Assembly: GCF_012273895.1 (NCBI RefSeq)
Contig: NC_052112.1
Location: 4,402,001 to 4,466,000 of the forward strand
Length of the DNA stretch: 64,000 nucleotides
From: Zerene cesonia
Lineage: Eukaryota > Arthropoda > Insecta > Lepidoptera > Pieridae
Direction of reading: 5' to 3'
The notes beneath the pieces are model-generated. The model saw only the letters and a program-made list of their open reading frames with translations. It did not search any database and had not been told where the DNA came from. This document shows, piece by piece, positions 1-12,970 of this stretch. Position 1 is the first letter of the stretch. Every line of letters starts with the position of its first letter. A program made the position numbers and the translations under genes.

Positions 1-2734
1 ATGATGACTAAATGATTGTGCATGGTGTAAGTAACAATTAAATGGTAAACTATGGGCATAAAATATCTATCTAAAGATGTTGCAATAAAATGAATAGTAA
101 CTATTATAATGTTTTTATTACTGTTGATACCAGCAATTGAATAATAATCAACAATTATAAAATTCTCGCCGTTTCCGGTTATCATGACGCTATTAACAGG
201 AAATAATTATTATAGTGTTCTATTAATTGAATTATATTGTTATTTTGTGACTGAAACAATAATAAAATCAATTCATACGGAAACTGTATCAGGGTTAAGG
301 ATATTGAAAGCATTAAGTTATTTTAAATCCAAACTGTCACCAGTACTTATCTGAGTGACTATGCAACTGAGAAGATTCCAATATGGGTAATATTAATCTT
401 CCACACGTCAAAATAAAACTCTTAAAAATATCCGGTGTTATTGTTTATTATTGCTTCGCGATCAAAAATGAAAGCGACGCAGCGATATTTTGTTAGCTCG
501 AAATAGCTATCGACTCACAAATCACTCAGGTTGGTACCATACGGAGCCTGCCTTATATGAGTATAGGTGTCAACAAAGGTGCTTACGTCACGATAAAATG
601 CGCACATACTGATTTCATTCTTAACGCACTCAAATACGAGGCATATTTGTATGAAATCAAACAGGTATGGATACGTTTATGGGATAGGTAGCCCACAAAC
701 CCAAATCTTATAGCGTAGAACGCTTTGGCTTCCGGCATGCGTTAGTAAGAAAGTGCTGATAAGATTTATTGGTACTCACTTGGAACTGATGATAATATAC
801 AATAATTATTTGTAATGTTCCATAGGAATTATTGAGTAATGTTTGTAACGGTTGTTTATGTTCAAGGAGAGAGTAAATAGATAATATCAAATCTAAGTAG
901 GTACTTATTCAAAGGGTTTTTGAGCACAATAGGTATTTATAATTTGAAAACGTATTGTAAGGTTAGTAGTCAGTATAGGTTTAAAATCTCTCAAAACTGT
1001 GAAAACCTTTCTCATTTTGTTACTATACAACTTACAATTTTCACACATCTTTGGAAGACATGTAATGTGTATTACTAAAAAAAAACTACAATAAGGCAGT
1101 TTATAACTTTTGAAGAAATTTATGAGTATGTGTTACATTCCTATAGTTTGTTTGTATTCAGCTCAATCGGAAATTAAGTATTGTTCGAGCATGTGTTGAA
1201 CGAAACGTGGTGTTTTGTAAGCTATTTCCCATGCCACAGGTCAAAGGCACTAAATTATAACGTACATTATATTAAATAGATTAATATTTCACGTTGCTAT
1301 GACAAGACGCTTTAAGCAGAGCAATTAATTATAAACCATAACATTGTAGTTATGATTGTATATTAACTAGACGTTTGAAGATTATCCTTGATTATTATTT
1401 ATTACACAGATAATAATATAACATCGATTTAACAATCTAATTGTAAATACGTTTGAAAAAATTATGATCATTTATTGCAAATCTATATATTTGTTTCTTA
1501 TGTATGTAGATAAGATACACATTTTGAGGATATAGACTTCGTTAATCTAAGTTTTATTTAATTTATTCACATAGTAAGGAAAAAATCGCGATATCAAAAA
1601 GCAATTAGATACGCTAATTACAAATAATTTAATTATTTACATTGTGTTTCCCAAAACATCTTAAAGTATCACATAAAAAGTTTTTAAACAGTTGAAGCCG
1701 TTTTTTTTGCGAAGCATCCGTGATCCATTGCTCGAGAATGACGGACTGACAAACAAGCTTATTGTTTGCTTGTCTAGCTTCAGAATTACCACATGATTTA
1801 TTACCGTTAGGCAAAAGGTTAAAAGAAAAAAGTATTGACAATTAACTTTAATAAAGAAAAACAGTTTTGAAAGTTTTGAATGAAGTTTAAAACGTATTTA
1901 ATGCGTTTCAATTTAACTTATTACTTATTGGATTGGAAATAGTTAATAGTGTTGTTGCTAATTGTTTTTTAAAGTGTATTTGTGTGTGAAAGTCGATGTT
2001 TTTAGTATGTAATCCAATCGTATAAAAACGACAGCTTTAGTCGGCTTTTTTCGTAGCCATTTAACAGACACAATCGATGCTGTCAGTACCAACATCCGCA
2101 ATGTTCTAGAAGGAAAAATAAAAATAAAGGTTTAATGGAAAAGGTATTGAAAATTTAAAGTGCCCTAGATCTCTGCTGCTTTTGTTGTATCAAAAGAAAA
2201 GAGAAAGATAAAAAGTACTAAATTTGTTAGTTGACAAAAATAGCTTAGATATAAGCTTTGGAATTTCACCGATATTTGCTTATATTAAGTTCATAACAAT
2301 TTGGTTGTCAAAACTTCTGCATTCCATATCCTTTGGGAATCCATTTTATTCATATTGGCAGTTGATAGTATTATTGTACGATATGAAATATCGATAACGT
2401 CAAACTTATATCATACGAAAATACATTAAAAGGCTTGGGAATAAAGAATTCCGCAATAATTTGACTGTTATTTATTCTAGTTGAATTAAAATTAGCAGCT
2501 TCGGGAGACTATATTCTCCATAGAACTCGATTCAATTACGATTTACAAATATAATCGCTATCTTAAGAGAAAGCCCGTATTTAATTTACGTCAAACGGTA
2601 CAAAAACCTCTTATTAATACAATCGATTGTCGGCGACAAACCCGGATACCGCTAGCGATAGCATCGCATTATCAAGAAATAATCAGAGAGATCTGCGCAT
2701 AGGCTTTGTTATAATATTAAAGGGAGTATTATCC

Positions 2735-2996
2735 TACTAATATCATAAACGTGAAAGTATGTTAGTATGCCATCCATACTAGATGCATGTATATGGATGT
2801 AAGGATGTTTGTTACGTACTGTTGTTAGAAATTTGGTACATCATCCAGATTTGGATCAGCATCCAGACTATAATCTATCTGATTATAGTCTGGATGCTGA
2901 TCCAGATTCATTCAATTCCTCTGTTCCTATGTGCTAACAGAGGCTAATGTTTATCCGGGTACTACGCGAGTTACGCCGCGGGTTAGAACTAGTTCT
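2735..2996 (+). mobile_element. Decayed Helitron-like fragment
   Basis: Begins TCCTACTAATATCATAAAC, close to the 5' terminus of the intact Helitrons elsewhere in the window, and contains the usual 'AAATTTGGTACAT' internal stretch. Near 2970-2990 it has a GCCGCGGG-rich end followed by CTAG. The middle is replaced by the 23-bp hairpin at 2852-2904. The borders are approximate. Confidence 0.45.
2852..2904. repeat. Perfect 23-bp inverted repeat, 7-nt loop
   Basis: The arms at 2852-2874 and 2882-2904 are exact reverse complements, separated by a 7-nt loop (CTATCTG). The arm reads TGGATCAGCATCCAGACTAT and continues AAT. It lies inside a decayed Helitron-like fragment, so a transposon origin is most likely. 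A transcript would fold into a small perfect hairpin. Confidence 0.9.
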
Positions 2997-5900
2997 CAAA
3001 TATTTGTATCCAGTAGTATTATTTTAGTGTAAGATTGAAACCATCAAATAATATCATAAGACAGTATTTATCTTTATGAATATATATTAGATTTGATTAT
3101 TAATGTCCTTAAAATATACCTAAGTCTTAAGTATCTTTTAAGGACATTGAGGTATAGAAATTTGTTTCCGTGAAGAAAATATAGACAAGTAATTTAAGAC
3201 AGCAGGTTTTACTTGTTTCCGAATATTTATTTGATCCAATCAAAACCAAACTCTTATATGATTTTGGTTTTGATAGGATTCATGGTTCATTAGATTTAAA
3301 TTTAAAATTGTACATTGTTATTATGTTTAAAACATCATAAGTATAACTGATATCAATTGTTTTGTTTTAAATTATTGTTAAGTCATTATCCACGTCATAA
3401 CTTATTTATTTTCGTACATTTGTATAACTGAATGCATAAACTATACTCCGTATGACAGTTTTTAAGTTTATGCATGCATCTCAAAATTAATAAGGAGTGA
3501 AAATTTCGCGCGTTTCACAAAAAACAGCGTGTGTATTTTTTACACTTATCACATGAACGAAACAAATTATAAATCTTAACGGCCAATTAAGAAATAATAC
3601 AAGTAAAATTAAACGGCTTCTTCGTTTAAGTGGTGTCATTCTTGAGTGTTAATTACCCGATTACTCGGTACGTAATGCATCTTTCGATTTCATTTCTTTA
3701 AAGCTCGTGAAACGTGAGCTCATTCGCGCGTTTGCCTTGTCGAGTGGCGGATGCGTCGGAAACCCGCCGGGAGAACCATTGTCCGAACTTTGAATTATCG
3801 ACATGTTTAACTCGATTAAATTGAAGCGATCTTGATAACTCAGGGTTTCTTTTCAATGAATGTGATTGTATTGTGTGTTCTAATTGTGCTTCAAAATTTG
3901 GTGGCCTTTACTGTTTGAGTGCGAATGTGTTAAGTTTTGAGGATAAAGTAACATAAACAGGTTTGTTTTAATGTTATAATTTAATGGTGGAATTATACTT
4001 TTAAACTGATATCTCGTCAATTTTAAAATCTCATGGTATCTCAATATACTTAGTCATATTAAAATTTAAATACAAAAAAATCATACTTCTAAATTTCATG
4101 ATTATCTCAAACACAGTTTATCAAGTAATTGTAGGTAATTTGATGTTATCTATGAAGGTAACCCGAGAAAGTAGCTAAATGAATTATGTTTATTATTAAA
4201 AGATGATCATTCATCGGTTATCATTCGGATATGCAAAGTTGTTTAGGTAGTAACTGCCTAGATAGTTATCTAGGATGACAGTTAGGAACCTATTTTTTAT
4301 TTTAAGTTATTGCAACGATATATAAATATTTATTTGAGAAACGTTCATTTTGAACTTGTTACTTTAACCTGAATGTCACAAAATTCTGATGGTAATGATC
4401 TTATTTAATAACTTTTTTAATTAAAGCCGAAAAAAAAAAAATACAGAAACTATCCGAGACGATATCAAAAATACTGAAAGTTAAGTTAAATCAAATGAAT
4501 AAATTCAGGTAGTTTTAATATTTATATTACACAACGAATTTTTTTTTTATTATTTATGATTTTAATTGTAGCAAATTGAAATTATATTTTCTTAACTTAA
4601 TATCGATTTTCATGGAGTGTACTCGTAACACAATTTCATATACCAATATTTGAGGTATTGGAAAGCTAAACAGAAAATTTTCTGCCATATTGAGAAACTT
4701 AAAATAATACATTTAAAACTATCCCCGAATTAAAAAAAAATCAATTAACATAAATTATTAATCATTAATAAGTTTGGTGTGTACATGATTCCTGTAAATT
4801 AATTTTTGAAATCAAGTTTGTAAATACTGTCAAAAAATTAACATTATTGACTAATTAAGACATTGCGTGTTTCAATGATACCAGTGTCGAAGAACACATG
4901 GAATACTAATGAAGGCTGAAATCGCCATGCATCGGTAATAAATTGTGGGTGAAGTGCAGCTGTAAAAATGATAGCAAATCACTTTTGTAAAGTTAAGTAA
5001 CGTTTCACACATATTGCTAACGACAGACGTTCATGTTAATCGTGCGTACTTTCTCGGAAGCCCAAATCGTGTGTATATTTTTTCTGAAATGCTGCGTTGT
5101 TTGTTTTCGGATTTTAAAAATAAACGCGTATGAAAAATGGAATATTAACACCAAACAGATGTTATATTGTTTGATGTTGAATTTATTTTTTTAGCCGATC
5201 CTTTCTACAATATATATTCATGTTGCTAAATGCAATCTAAGTTGATGTAATTCTTGAATTCTTGAAATATCGCTACTATACAAAAAACCTATTTGCCTCA
5301 GAAAATGGAAGCTAGCGTCTCGACGACTTTTACGTTTTAAATGACTTTTTTATATTATTATTATATACTCATAGAAGTTTCCAACAATAAAATAGCTAAC
5401 GTCGTTGGATAACTTTTCTACTTCGGGTTGTATTAAAATAATGTCAATATAAAATGAAAGTGTTTCTTAGTATCTCCATATAATATAAACGTTGTTTGTA
5501 AGCAAAATACGTGCGTGAAATAGTACGAAGCACGTGTAAACGCTCCCACATTGTATCCACGTCGTAATGTGTAAAAAGTACAGCCGCAGGCGCCAGTCAC
5601 ACTTCGTCGCCTTGAACTGTCGACTTGAAGGAGTAACAGATTTAATGTCAGGGAGCTTTACGTACCTACTGTACTCGTAAGTCGTATTCATAATCGCCAA
5701 AACCAGACCCCAAGTGGGACGCGCTGATTAATACGCTCGTTTTAATTTTTTCTACTAGCTCACTTGACTAGCGTAAACGGGTCAAGCGCTCGGTACCTAC
5801 TCGTTAATTATGTAAATAACAGAATCTGTCGTCGATCATCATGCTATTAATCATCTTTTCATTTTTTTCAGCGATAAGTGTGCCGATTGTTTGGCTAATT

Positions 5901-7383
5901 TAACGGTAATATTTAGATGAAGGATAAGAGGATATTCGATGTAAGATTATTATGATGTACCGTTTATTATTATATATTAAATGTTGTTAATGTTTTAGTC
6001 TTCCTTCTATTTATTATTCCTGTTGAACGACATATTTGTATGAAGTTGCTCTTAAATGATGACTCAAATCGTTAAATCTCGTTGCTCTTAGCAATTTCAT
6101 TGTCAATAATAATGTTTTTACTCATCGCAGTTAGAGGTCGGCCTACCGACGATTCTGCGAAATGGAGGGTAACTAGTAATGCATGTACGAATAACTAAAT
6201 TATCTATTGTGTTCTTAGAAAATACAAGCGATGTACTATTTATAGAATTGTATTACACGTACATTATAGAAATTATTAATTGTTTTATTCATTTATGATT
6301 ATTCTCAAATGAAATATCTACTTTAATGTGTAATATACAATTTACGTAAATTTTACGGACTGCTAAATTTCAATGAAAACATAAAAATTCAGAGATCGTA
6401 TATCCAATTTTCGATTAAAGAAAATATTCAATTGCGTATCAAGTCCCCACCTGCAAGGGGCTTATTGATACTGCACTTTTATTGTTGCAATAATTTTGGG
6501 TTAAATGTTTATCTTATCTAGGCTGATAAATTACTACATAGAATATTTCCGTTTGTTTGCCAATTATAGCCAATATTAAATATTAAATTAAGGTTATCTT
6601 TTAGGTCGGCACAAATTACGAAATTTCAAAATGATAAATATATAATATATGCAATGCGATCCAATTAAGAATAGGAACGTCAATGACCTTTCATTGAAGA
6701 ATATGATTTACATAGAAGTCATGTTTGCATGAATTTAACGGTTTATTTTCTTTTTCTAACTCACAATTAAATACAAATGTTATTAATTGTAACGATTATA
6801 ATGTGCCTATTTCGTTTGAATGAATACCTATGGGCTATGACGTTACAATATGGCGTTGAGCCGATCCTATTCTGAGTTGTATCGCATAGCAGATAATATG
6901 TTAATGTTATACATATTGATTTCCTTTACGAATTACGATCATGGAGTTTGAACGTTTGGTTTAAATTTTATTTATAAGAAATTATCAAAGGGTAAAATTT
7001 CTTTAAGTAAATTTTTTGCAATAATTACTTAAAATTTCGTTGCAATTTTAATGTTATAATGTGATAAAAATATAGGTTTGCAAAAAAGATAAAAATAATG
7101 ATAATATAAAATATATCTGGTATCGATTTGATAGCATTTAGCCGACATTAATTATCTAATCTAGACACATAGAAATGGGCCAAGTATATGAAATGATGAG
7201 TCCATTTGCTAAAATGGTGATATCACGAGGCGTTGGTAGCACGTCTCCGCAATTGTCACGTCCTCTGAGAAATATAACACGCCTACAGTAATCATGGATA
7301 TTTCACAATGCAACTTTAATTTACAACATCTTTATTGGCCTTAATGAAATATATCATTTTCATGACAATAGGTTCCGCATATT

Positions 7384-7413
7384 TCGCAAGCTTCATTCAC
7401 CAATTACAATCAT
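7384..7413 (+). repeat. 30-bp direct repeat, copy 1
   Basis: This 30-nt block starts TCGCAAGCTTCATTCACC and recurs exactly at 7491-7520, 107 bp downstream. It suggests a recent local duplication. Confidence 0.9.
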
Positions 7414-7490
7414 CGACGGTAGATAATCGTACAAAATTTTGTTTTCTTGAATAAAACAGAATAATACTATACATGGGTATTATACATGGG

Positions 7491-7520
7491 TCGCAAGCTT
7501 CATTCACCAATTACAATCAT
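7491..7520 (+). repeat. 30-bp direct repeat, copy 2
   Basis: Exact second copy of the block at 7384-7413. The flanks also repeat short TACTATACAT units (about 7466 and 7525), so the duplicated unit may be larger and partly decayed. Confidence 0.9.
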
Positions 7521-9740
7521 GGTAAATACTATACATATTGATATCACGATAGCATGATTTGCGATATCTGGTGATCGGCGCGAGCAACAAAATCGTAATT
7601 TTGGTAACTAATTAGCAACTAATTAGCTACAAATGCATATATAGTTTTTATGCAATTTTTTTATATGTTTAATTGTATTTATAATTGTTTTATATACCAT
7701 TATATGACTAATCGACATTACTTTCGGCTTTGTATGATATATAAATATAAAAAAATTACCCATGCTAACAATTGTAAGTAGTTGTTTCGGTAATTATTGG
7801 CGACAAATACTACGTTTTTTGGTAGAAATTAATTTATAACATACAGGAACCAAGAACTTAAAAATAATGTGCAAATAGACCTTGTACTGTATCGAGTATC
7901 AACACAAATTGCCGGTATTCTAAACGAGGTTGATTCTTCTATGATTGGTTGTCCTCAATTTGGTCTGTACTAAGTTATGGTCATATATATCATTCTTCAA
8001 TAATATTAGTGCAATAATATTTTAATGCACGAATACATTAAACGTGTACTTCAACTACTATCATGCTAACAATAAAAGTGTTAGTATGACTGAAGAATTA
8101 GCAGTTAATACGACCAACGTATCACGGGCTTGGAAGTACCTGTCTGCCTCTTGGTCTTGCCATGTTCAATGAACCAGTAAAAATTGTAATAATAATATAT
8201 TGTAATAATATTAAAACTTCGTTACATAAAGCATCCATACCTTTAATTACTAGACTTATAAATAAATAAACGATATTCATAACTTTGTACCTAAGTACTT
8301 GGTTAGATTTAAATTACTGTTGGTTAGGAAGATAGAAGTAAATTTTCGAGATGTAAAATAACAATTAATATCTGCTCTCTTTCAGCTTCTGCATAGTCAA
8401 TAAACGTCAAAAATTATTACGATCTTTTAATATTTCGCTTCTATTATTGTGTACGTTTTTGTATAATAGTTTCAACAGAGCGAAATCGTAACAGATATAC
8501 ATTTTTTACACTGCCCAACTTTTAGAGTAGGAGCAAAAATGTGACTGTCCCAGATAGTGTATAAAAAAGCAACAATGTAGCACGGTTCATAATGGCCTTG
8601 CATCGCTTGCAAACGTCCGTTTGAAGGATATTCTGAACGTGGAAAACGCTCCATAAAATGGTCCATTAAGGAACACTAGTTGCTCGATTTTTGTCATCCG
8701 TTATGGTCCAGGTGGTAGAGAATGTATGTATTTGACTACATGTTTAGAAATATCAATCGTTTTTTTGTGTTTTTATGCAATAACAGATCAATATATTTCG
8801 TTAATCAGATTCTAGAAATGATATGACATGAAAGTTAGCTTTTCTTAATACAAACATTCGTAAATTAATATAATTCTGTTTCTTAATATCGATAATTGCC
8901 TATTGCGTATACTTAAAATCTATTTATATAAAAATATGTGAAAGTCTTTCGTACAACTGTCAAATGACAATCGGATGTCCAGCTCTCTTACTACACGAAT
9001 ACGTGATAGCAGTGGCAATGCTGCAAACATGGTGGTAAAACCATGTTAAATTACACCGACACCAAAATGAACATTGTTTATGATCATTGGTTCAAATTTA
9101 AAATGTTCTTTTAAGAAAAGTTGCATGTTTTTTAAATGTTCTGTCTATTCGACTCGAAAATTTTTATTCGAACCGCAAGGGATGCATGCATGCATCAGCA
9201 TGTTCCAGATGCTTCCTGAGTCTGTTTTGCTCGACGAGTATAATCTGGAGGTCTTCAAGAAAAGACGAGTACCTTATATCGAATCGCGCTCCATTTAAGG
9301 CCACATTACAGTTTATCACCTACCCCATTACGAATTTATAAAAATCATCGACAAGCTTACATTGTCTCTTTCTGAAGCTACTCAAAATATAAGCTAAAAT
9401 AGAAAATAGAATATTCTAATATAATATAATTTATTAGAATAGAAATTTCAGTATTAGTTCAGGTCATGACCAAAACATTGAAGGAATCTAATTTGTTACC
9501 ACTACTACTTTACTTACGACAGGTTTATAACCCTGAAGGTATTAAGCAGAGTTTATGCTACAGCAATGTAGTTTAATCTGTCACATTTAGTAACCACCTA
9601 GAATGTTAATATCGTTAATGTTAATTGGTCAGTTGGAAACATCGCAATATCATGAGCTAACAACTATCTACGTAGATATATTTATATAAATTTTACGTGA
9701 ATAAGGAAATACGATATAGACATACGTTATGCTCATCGAA

Positions 9741-9941
9741 TCCTACTAATATTATAAATTCGAAAGTTTGTAAGGATGTGTGTGTGTGTGTTTGTTGCTC
9801 TTTCACGTAAAAAACTACAGAACCGATTGCAATGAAATTTGGTACGTAGACAGCTGGACAACTGGAATAACATATAGACAACTTTTTATGCCGATATTCC
9901 TACGGCATACCGTGATACGTGAAACCGCGGGGCACAGCTAG
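9741..9941 (+). mobile_element. Non-autonomous Helitron, about 200 bp
   Basis: Starts TCCTACTAATATTATAAA directly after an A and ends CTAG directly before a T, with a degraded GC hairpin just upstream of the 3' end. It contains a short (TG)n run near 9776. It encodes no protein. Other copies of the same family lie at 12783, 15105, 19699 (opposite strand) and 50144. Confidence 0.85.
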
Positions 9942-10343
9942 TAATGCATAAAAGTAGGGGTAAAATACCGCTATGTTAATATAATTACAATGACGAAGAG
10001 GGAAAGGTAATTTCGTAGTCACTAAATTTGATTTCAATTAATCATCGCGACAAAAACGCGGTCCATAGTAATCAATCAATGCAGAAGTTTTCAAGTGAAA
10101 CGGAATACGAAAGCTGCAGTACGCTAATGATATATGTTTTCACTAATTTATTTTACTTGACACGATGTGGAGGATGATCATAGCTATACTTATAATATAA
10201 AGTTGTTGGTTTGAACGCGCTAATCTTAGGAACTACTGGACTGATTTCAATAATACTTTCACAATTCGATTGATACGTCATCCCTAGCACATAGGCCATA
10301 TAACACAGGTCCCACCCGGTAGCGCTGCCATTCTTATATTAAA

Positions 10344-10520
10344 CTAGCTTTTGACCGCGGCTTCGCACGCGTTAAATTCGGAGTAGTTTAATAGATGTTA
10401 CCTATAAACATTCCCCTTGAATAAATCTGTCTATTTAAAAAAATCTCATCAAAATCGTTATGCAGTTTTAATGATCTAAGCATGCACACATGCAGACGCG
10501 GGAAGCGACTTTGCTTTCTA
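10344..10520 (-). mobile_element. Helitron-like element, opposite strand
   Basis: Read on the minus strand it begins near GAAAGCAAAGTCGCTTCC and ends GCGGTCAAAAGCTAG. It shares 'AAAGTCGCTT' and 'AACATCTATTAAACTACT' with the plus-strand copy at 10641, so the two form a head-to-head pair about 120 bp apart. The start is approximate. Confidence 0.6.
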
Positions 10521-10640
10521 TTATTTGTGATAGCGATAGTTATCAGCTTCTCTTTTACTGAATTAGGTACATCTACACATAAATTTTAGCAGATTAAAGT
10601 TTTGAATTGCACATTGTTTAAATTGAATATCACTACATAG

Positions 10641-10825
10641 TATAAAACAAAGTCGCTTTCTCTGTCCCTATGTCCCTATGTATGCTTAAATCTTTAAAAA
10701 TACGCAACGGATTTTGATAGGTTTTTTTTTAATAGATAACTTGGTTTAAGAGGAAGGTTTATTGTATAATAACATCTATTAAACTACTTCAAATTAGCAC
10801 GAGCGAAACCGCGGGCCAAATTTAG
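10641..10825 (+). mobile_element. Helitron-like element, partner copy
   Basis: Begins TATAAAACAAAGTCGCTTTC and ends with a degenerate GCGGGCCAAATTTAG. It is the same family as 10344-10520 but in the opposite orientation. It carries no coding capacity. The 3' terminus has lost the exact CTAG. Confidence 0.6.
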
Positions 10826-11371
10826 TTTCATAATAAAATAAAACGCGTAAAACATTTGAACGAATTCCATTTAACTTACACTTGACACTGTAACACACTC
10901 GCTACATGGGCGGGCGCCGCGACCGAACGATATAATTAAACTCTTTTCAAAAACTGTTTTGTATCAATATTGTTATATATTAAACTTTAAAAAACATAGA
11001 CACAATAATGCTTTTAAAGTGTTTCAAACATTGAATTGGGTTATTTTATCGCAAGCGGGTCGTAGCTTCCATATTGTAGTTAGTATCTTAAGTGGAGTTT
11101 TGGAAAGTTGTTAATGAGTCTTAACGGCAATGAATGGGTTGTAACTTGAGCTGTTACCGGACTAAGTGATGGTGTTACTGGGTTATGGGCTATGGATGTT
11201 TCGTGTTATTTATGAAGGTGTAATTAGAGTTACAAGACTACACTATGACGACATGGCTAGATTTACTAGAAGCACATTTTAGTTATAGAAGACATGCATT
11301 AGATTATTGCTATAGTGCACTTCAGAAGCTATATTGTATACTGTCATTAGCTCATATATGGTTCGATCACG

Positions 11372-11530
11372 TAATCCACCATGCTGGCCAAGTGCGGATT
11401 GGCAGATGTCTCATGTCGTCGAGCTTTTGTTTCTTGGACATATCAGTTTTCTTGCGATGTTTTCCTTCCCATTTCGAGCAGCGGTGATGTGTACAATGTG
11501 TTGATAAATTGAATAATTTAAAAATCATTT
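11372..11530 (-). mobile_element. Degenerate SINE body fragment
   Basis: The plus strand reads TAATCCACCATGCTGGCCAA and continues through GCGATGTTTTCCTTC, the reverse complement of the body of the SINE at 40061-40397. The tRNA head and tail are missing. A spurious short open frame at 11245-11487 overlaps it. Confidence 0.75.
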
Positions 11531-12782
11531 TAGGTATGTCTGTCTTTTACTCTATATGTAACGCCGTAACGTTGGATTAGACCCATAAGTGACAAGGAAT
11601 AGACAAGATGTATGCATAAACAAAATTATATTTTTGTATTTATAAGTATTTTTTGTTTAAGTTGTTGTAAGAACTTTGCTGTTTTAACATATTCAAAGTA
11701 AATTTTCAGATGCAAGCAGGCAGTATTCTAATGTATGACTTCAAAAAAGGTGGAGGTTATGAATTCTACTATATGTGTGTTTGTCACCTCATAACCTTTT
11801 ACCGGATGAGCCGATTTTGTTGATTTATTTATAAAGCTGGTGCCGCCCATGAGAGCACCATTTAAATATCGTCTATTTTTGATTATTTCTAGGCGGTTTG
11901 GTTAAAAATCTGAAACTCTGTGTACTTTAGTTCTTACTGAATATTTTTGTTATACAGCATAAAAACGAATAGTTTATAATTTAATTTTCATTTAAAGTAT
12001 ACGTATATAGGTACTCGAAGTAATATTATATAAGTATACTAGAATAATAACGAAGCTTATCTCCGCTACGGTGTGGTTTCGGTCAATTGGGCAATAGGTG
12101 CAACTCACTACGCTCCACGGTAACCACACCAATGGATATAAAGTAAATTGCTCTGAGTCAGGACCTAAATACACGTGCTTCCTCGCTTTTGAAATCAAAG
12201 CGTTCATTGTTTTATTTAAATTCTATTTAATTCCAAGCTCCAGTAGAGATATGTTATTCATCAGGCCTTAGTAAACCCATAATTGACTACAAAATATTTT
12301 CCTTCGTGTACCGTTTCTGTGGCCATCTCGAATCGTTTCAAGGTGTACAATAAAGCTAAGGTAATAACGGGTTATTATGTCCGTCACCGTGTGTGGATCG
12401 CGTGACCGCCCATGACAATATATACAATGTTCTGTTAAATTGATATCTGCTTTTCACAACACCCCATAGAAAGGGGGACTTATCTTGATTTATTATTGCG
12501 TTAATATGAAAGAAAATGTTTAGCTGCGCCGCCGGAGACGGCCGTAAATCAAGACCTCTGCCTAAATACGTAACTTGTAATAGTATTTAAGAATTTACAA
12601 GCCATTCTTTAATTTATCTGTTGTCGTATTTATTTAATATGTATTTTGTTAGGTTGCTAAGAAATTGTATAAATTATTACTTATACTTTTACGTGTACTT
12701 TTTATTAAAATTTTATTTGCTTTTTCGATATTTACCTTGAATGTAAGGCTATCGTTTAATGTTGAAATTATTTGTCATTGCA

Positions 12783-12970
12783 TCCTACTAATCCTACTTC
12801 CTACTAATATTATAAATGCGAAAGTTTATAAGGATGTGTGTGTGTGCTACTCTTTCACGCAAAAACTACTGAACCGGTTGCAACGATATTTGGTACATAT
12901 AGGCAACTTTTTATCCCGATATTCCTACGGGAAACGGATTTACGCGGGTTAAACCGCGGGGCGCAGCTAG
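12783..12970 (+). mobile_element. Non-autonomous Helitron
   Basis: Ends GCGGGGCGCAGCTAG before a T. The 5' terminus TCCTACTAAT is partly duplicated (at 12783 and again at 12799), suggesting slippage or a nested terminus. Internal text matches the copies at 9741 and 15105. Confidence 0.8.

Larger units (their letters stand above)
1..9740. other. Non-coding flank or intron, 5' part
   Basis: A+T-rich DNA in which I see no convincing exon on either strand. The open frames here are short and have random-looking composition. It holds a decayed Helitron-like start near 2735 with a 23-bp hairpin inside it (2852-2904) and a 30-bp direct repeat (7384/7491). A small GC-rich patch lies at about 3710-3780. 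Because the first sickie exon in the window begins in mid CH domain, this is most simply an intron of that gene, but it could include intergenic DNA. Confidence 0.6.

Noticed and set aside
11245..11487. 80-codon open frame
   Set aside because: Its second half is the reverse complement of a SINE body; no gene.
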